DNA of 7,213 nucleotides, from the NCBI GenBank assembly GCA_001817615.1, contig MHIR01000032.1, positions 1 to 7,213 of the forward strand, in the 5' to 3' direction. The stretch is from Candidatus Buchananbacteria bacterium RIFCSPLOWO2_02_FULL_46_11b. GTDB taxonomy: Bacteria; Patescibacteriota; Patescibacteriia; Buchananbacterales; UBA6539. The first letter of the stretch is position 1. The number at the start of each line of letters is the position of its first letter. Below the pieces are notes generated by a model. It was not told the DNA's origin. It worked only from the letters and a program-made list of their open reading frames with translations, and did no database searches. A program made the translations under genes and the position numbers. Positions 5,025 to 7,213 of this stretch are shown one piece after another.

Positions 5025-5153
5025 AAAGCACCAAATTCCAAATCTCAAATTCCAAACAAATTACAATGACCAAAATTACAAATCACAAACCTCGATAAAT
5101 AGCATTTTGAATTTGTAATTTGTGATTTGTTTGGAATTTGAGATTTGGTGCTT
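5025..5153. repeat. Long AT-rich hairpin after the VirB4-like gene
   Basis: Bases 5040-5061 and 5125-5146 are perfect 22-base inverted copies. Outside them AGCACCAAA pairs with TTTGGTGCT (5144-5152), leaving a short bulge in the left arm. Inside them TTACAAATCACAAA-type sequence pairs loosely with the right arm. The structure begins about 51 bases past the VirB4-like stop (5204) and on the minus strand ends in GGTGCTTTTAAT. It can form a very stable transcript hairpin that could end transcription or set a 3' end between this gene and the next. The left-arm start is shared with the gap at 4135. Confidence 0.75.
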
Positions 5154-5203
5154 GTAATTTTATATTTTTAATTTACTATTGACTAAATACCAAAATCGGG
5201 CTT

Positions 5204-7123
5204 TTAGACATTCTCCGCCGGCTCTTCACTCTTCTTCTGCTCAATCAGGCGGTCAAATTCCTTTTTTTCCTCTTCAATTTCCAAAAGCTGGCGCGGGTCG
5301 GAAGTAATCAGCTGGTCCTCGGCGTAAGAGGCCACGACTTTAATCGCCGCGTGCTTGTCGCCGGCAAAAAATATGCCTTCGCCCACGCCGCATTCCAAAA
5401 GCAGGTATTTCTCGCCTTCGGTCAAAAGAAAAGTTTTTTGAATCAAGTCAATGGAAGCGGTTGACTGGCGCATTAAAAGCCGCAGGGCCGAATTATTGAT
5501 AATCGCCTGGCCGTAAGGCGAGAGCAAAAAGTCGTTGACGTCCTGCGTAATATTGGTCACGCCCAGATAATATTTGCGGCAGCGCTTGACTAAGGCGTAG
5601 ATAAACTTGGCTGAATCCTCGTTTTGCATCAGCCACCAGGCTTCGTCAATGATTAAAATGCGCTTTTTTAATTCCGAGCGCACGACATTCCAGATGTAAT
5701 TAATAATCGTGTAAATTGCCATCGGCCGCAGCTCGTCTTCCAAATCGCGGACGGAAAAAACCACTAATTGATTTTTCATATCCACGTTGGTCGGATGGTT
5801 GAATAAGCCGGCAAAAGTGCCCTGGGTGTATTTTTTCAGGCGCAAAGCCAGATCCGAACCGCCCTCCATGCCGTCCAAAACATCCTGGAAATCCTGCATG
5901 ATCGGCGCTTCAATTTTGCTTAAATCCGAAGCCGGGGTAATGTCTTTTTTGGCGTAAGTTTCCAAAAGCGCCCGGTCAATGATTGAATCCTCCTGGTGGG
6001 TTAATTTGCCCAGCATCAGCCGAATTAAGCCTTTCAGGGTAATCACCGCGCCGCGGATGATATCGGCCGGCCGCTGGTCGCCCATGGCCCGGGGCAGATC
6101 AAACGGATTGACTTTCGCCTCCGAGCTTAAAGAAATATTGATGTAAGTGCCGCCGACCGCGTCGCATAAATGCTTGTATTCCCGCTCGGGGTCAATAACG
6201 ATAATATCCGTGCCCAGCATCATCGTCCGCAGCACTTCCAGCTTGATGGCATAGCTTTTGCCGGCGCCGGAAGTGGCAAAAACCACGGTATTGGCGTTTT
6301 GCAGGGAAAAACGGTTAAATAAAATCAAGCTGTTGTTGTGGCGGTTGATGCCGTATAAAATCCCCTCGTCCGAAGTAAGCTCCGCCGAAACAAAAGGGAA
6401 AGAAGAGGCAATCGGCGAGGAATTCATGTTAAAGCCGATCATCAGCTCGTCATTGCCCAAAGGCAGGGTGGAATTAAAGCCCTGCTCGGCCTGATACAAG
6501 ACTTTTTTGGAAAAAACCAGGCGCGAACCGAAAATTGATTCAATTTCATCGGTTAAAGAATCAAGTTTTTCCTTGGTCTGGGCGTAAAGAGTGACATAAA
6601 GTCCGAACTGGAAAAAATGCTCCACGCCTTGAGTCAAATCATCCCTTAATTTTTCTATGTCGCGCAGGGCGGTTTCCCTAAGCGGATCCCGGGGCGCGCC
6701 CTTTTCCCGGTCAGACATGATTTGGGCTTCCAGGGCGCCGACTTTATTTCTTAACTGCTTTAAAATAATATGCGATTTAACCGGGTAAAAAAACATGCCA
6801 ATGTCAAGCTGGACGCCCAAATTAATAATCGGCGAAAACCAGCCCACGGCGATATAGCGCGGGTAAGTCACGACAAAAACCGTTCTGATAAACTGGCCGT
6901 TGAGCTTGATTAAAGCCGGCGTTATTTCCAGCGCCGCCGGGGCGATTAGGTCTTTGATGGAAACCACGCCTTCCCGATAAGCCCGCTCCTCCTCCAAAAT
7001 TATTTTTTCTTTTTCCAGGGCCTGCTTTTCCTTAAGCTTTTTTTGCGCCAAACTCAACTCTTCCTCTACGGGGATAGCGGCTAATTTTTCCTGTTTGATG
7101 ATTTCTTGCGGTCTGATGGCCAT
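5204..7123 (-). CDS. VirB4/TraC-family type IV secretion ATPase
   Basis: The 639-residue product is the cytoplasmic motor ATPase of a type IV secretion, conjugation or pilus machine, working at the inner membrane. A charged coil (about 20-52) is followed by the VirB4 N-terminal domain with hydrophobic strands (FIRTVFVVTYPRYIAVGW near 78-95) and a second coil (about 129-168). The RecA-like domain has Walker A ATSGAGKS (283-290, K289-S290), a strand ending VIDPERE (D311, E313), the main Walker B ILIIDEAWW (D493-E494) and the TNITQD sensor-like motif (523-528). Alanine replaces the usual first glycine of Walker A, leaving the essential GKS intact. It is shorter than the ~800 residues of classical VirB4. 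I chose the ATG at 7123. A TTG at 7159 would add 12 residues, but those are encoded by a spacer with repeated GACAAG units. No Shine-Dalgarno sequence precedes either start. The membrane-anchored gene follows after 226 bases. Confidence 0.9.
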   Translation of the reverse strand: MAIRPQEIIKQEKLAAIPVEEELSLAQKKLKEKQALEKEKIILEEERAYREGVVSIKDLIAPAALEITPALIKLNGQFIRTVFVVTYPRYIAVGWFSPIINLGVQLDIGMFFYPVKSHIILKQLRNKVGALEAQIMSDREKGAPRDPLRETALRDIEKLRDDLTQGVEHFFQFGLYVTLYAQTKEKLDSLTDEIESIFGSRLVFSKKVLYQAEQGFNSTLPLGNDELMIGFNMNSSPIASSFPFVSAELTSDEGILYGINRHNNSLILFNRFSLQNANTVVFATSGAGKSYAIKLEVLRTMMLGTDIIVIDPEREYKHLCDAVGGTYINISLSSEAKVNPFDLPRAMGDQRPADIIRGAVITLKGLIRLMLGKLTHQEDSIIDRALLETYAKKDITPASDLSKIEAPIMQDFQDVLDGMEGGSDLALRLKKYTQGTFAGLFNHPTNVDMKNQLVVFSVRDLEDELRPMAIYTIINYIWNVVRSELKKRILIIDEAWWLMQNEDSAKFIYALVKRCRKYYLGVTNITQDVNDFLLSPYGQAIINNSALRLLMRQSTASIDLIQKTFLLTEGEKYLLLECGVGEGIFFAGDKHAAIKVVASYAEDQLITSDPRQLLEIEEEKKEFDRLIEQKKSEEPAENV

Positions 7124-7213
7124 GGTATTTAGTGACAAGAGACAAGCAATAAGCGACAAGTTGCTGACTCTTTTTTATTTATGTATTTTAATTTGAAAAA
7201 AATCAGTTTAGGA
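7124..7213. other. Upstream edge of the VirB4-like gene
   Basis: This is non-coding as far as the window shows. The first part has three copies of GACAAG within 7132-7160 and a small dyad around 7153-7166, and the remainder is AT-rich. No gene end is visible, so any partner gene upstream, such as a small PrgI-like membrane protein often seen before these ATPases, would lie outside the window. Confidence 0.4.

Noticed and set aside
1667..5153. Spaced intergenic repeats as a CRISPR array
   Set aside because: There is no series of equal direct repeats with unique spacers of constant size and no cas genes; these are inverted repeats.
7124..7159. TTG-started 12-residue extension of the VirB4-like protein
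   Set aside because: The added residues come from a spacer with repeated GACAAG units, and the ATG at 7123 opens a natural MAIRPQE start.

Overview
The window looks like chromosomal sequence from an uncultivated ultra-small bacterium of the Candidate Phyla Radiation (Patescibacteria, probably the Parcubacteria side). This is inferred from gene content and style. There is a compact VirB4/TraC-type ATPase next to a short one-helix membrane protein, two tiny stand-alone GIY-YIG nucleases, a ComF-family phosphoribosyltransferase and a fragment of the serine-recombinase type common in such genomes. Intergenic DNA is AT-rich and full of inverted repeats, and almost no gene has a Shine-Dalgarno sequence. 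No marker gene is present to fix the taxonomy.

Layout. Positions 1-495 are richer in G+C than the rest and read on the + strand. They hold a near-perfect 34-bp palindrome, the first ~46 codons of a serine site-specific recombinase that then loses all similarity, and a strong rho-independent terminator. Everything after that is on the minus strand. A metal-dependent amidohydrolase (494-1291) converges on the terminator. Positions 1292-1573 have no gene but carry a broken copy of the 3' end of the neighbouring tRNA-Arg, a 14-bp inverted repeat and a GC-rich hairpin. Then come tRNA-Arg (1574-1650), a two-helix membrane protein (1820-2317) probably co-transcribed with a GIY-YIG protein (2336-2566), a second copy of the GC-rich hairpin, a second GIY-YIG protein (2755-3012), tRNA-Ser (3134-3223) with a plausible promoter, a ComFC-like protein (3397-4065), a membrane-anchored protein (4384-4977) and the VirB4-like ATPase (5204-7123). 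Positions 7124-7213 hold only upstream sequence.

How the genes may work together. The VirB4-like ATPase and the membrane-anchored protein just downstream fit the cytoplasmic motor and a periplasm-facing part of a type IV secretion, pilus or DNA-transfer apparatus. The ComFC-like protein, whose family is needed for natural transformation, lies just beyond. That makes DNA uptake an attractive but unproven theme. The hydrolase, tRNAs, GIY-YIG proteins and two-helix membrane protein look like ordinary chromosomal content.

The most notable non-coding pattern is that four minus-strand genes are each followed, roughly 50-65 bases after the stop codon, by a long AT-rich hairpin. The 5' end and the 1292-1573 gap look like scars of mobile DNA. 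I do not see a complete new system in this window.
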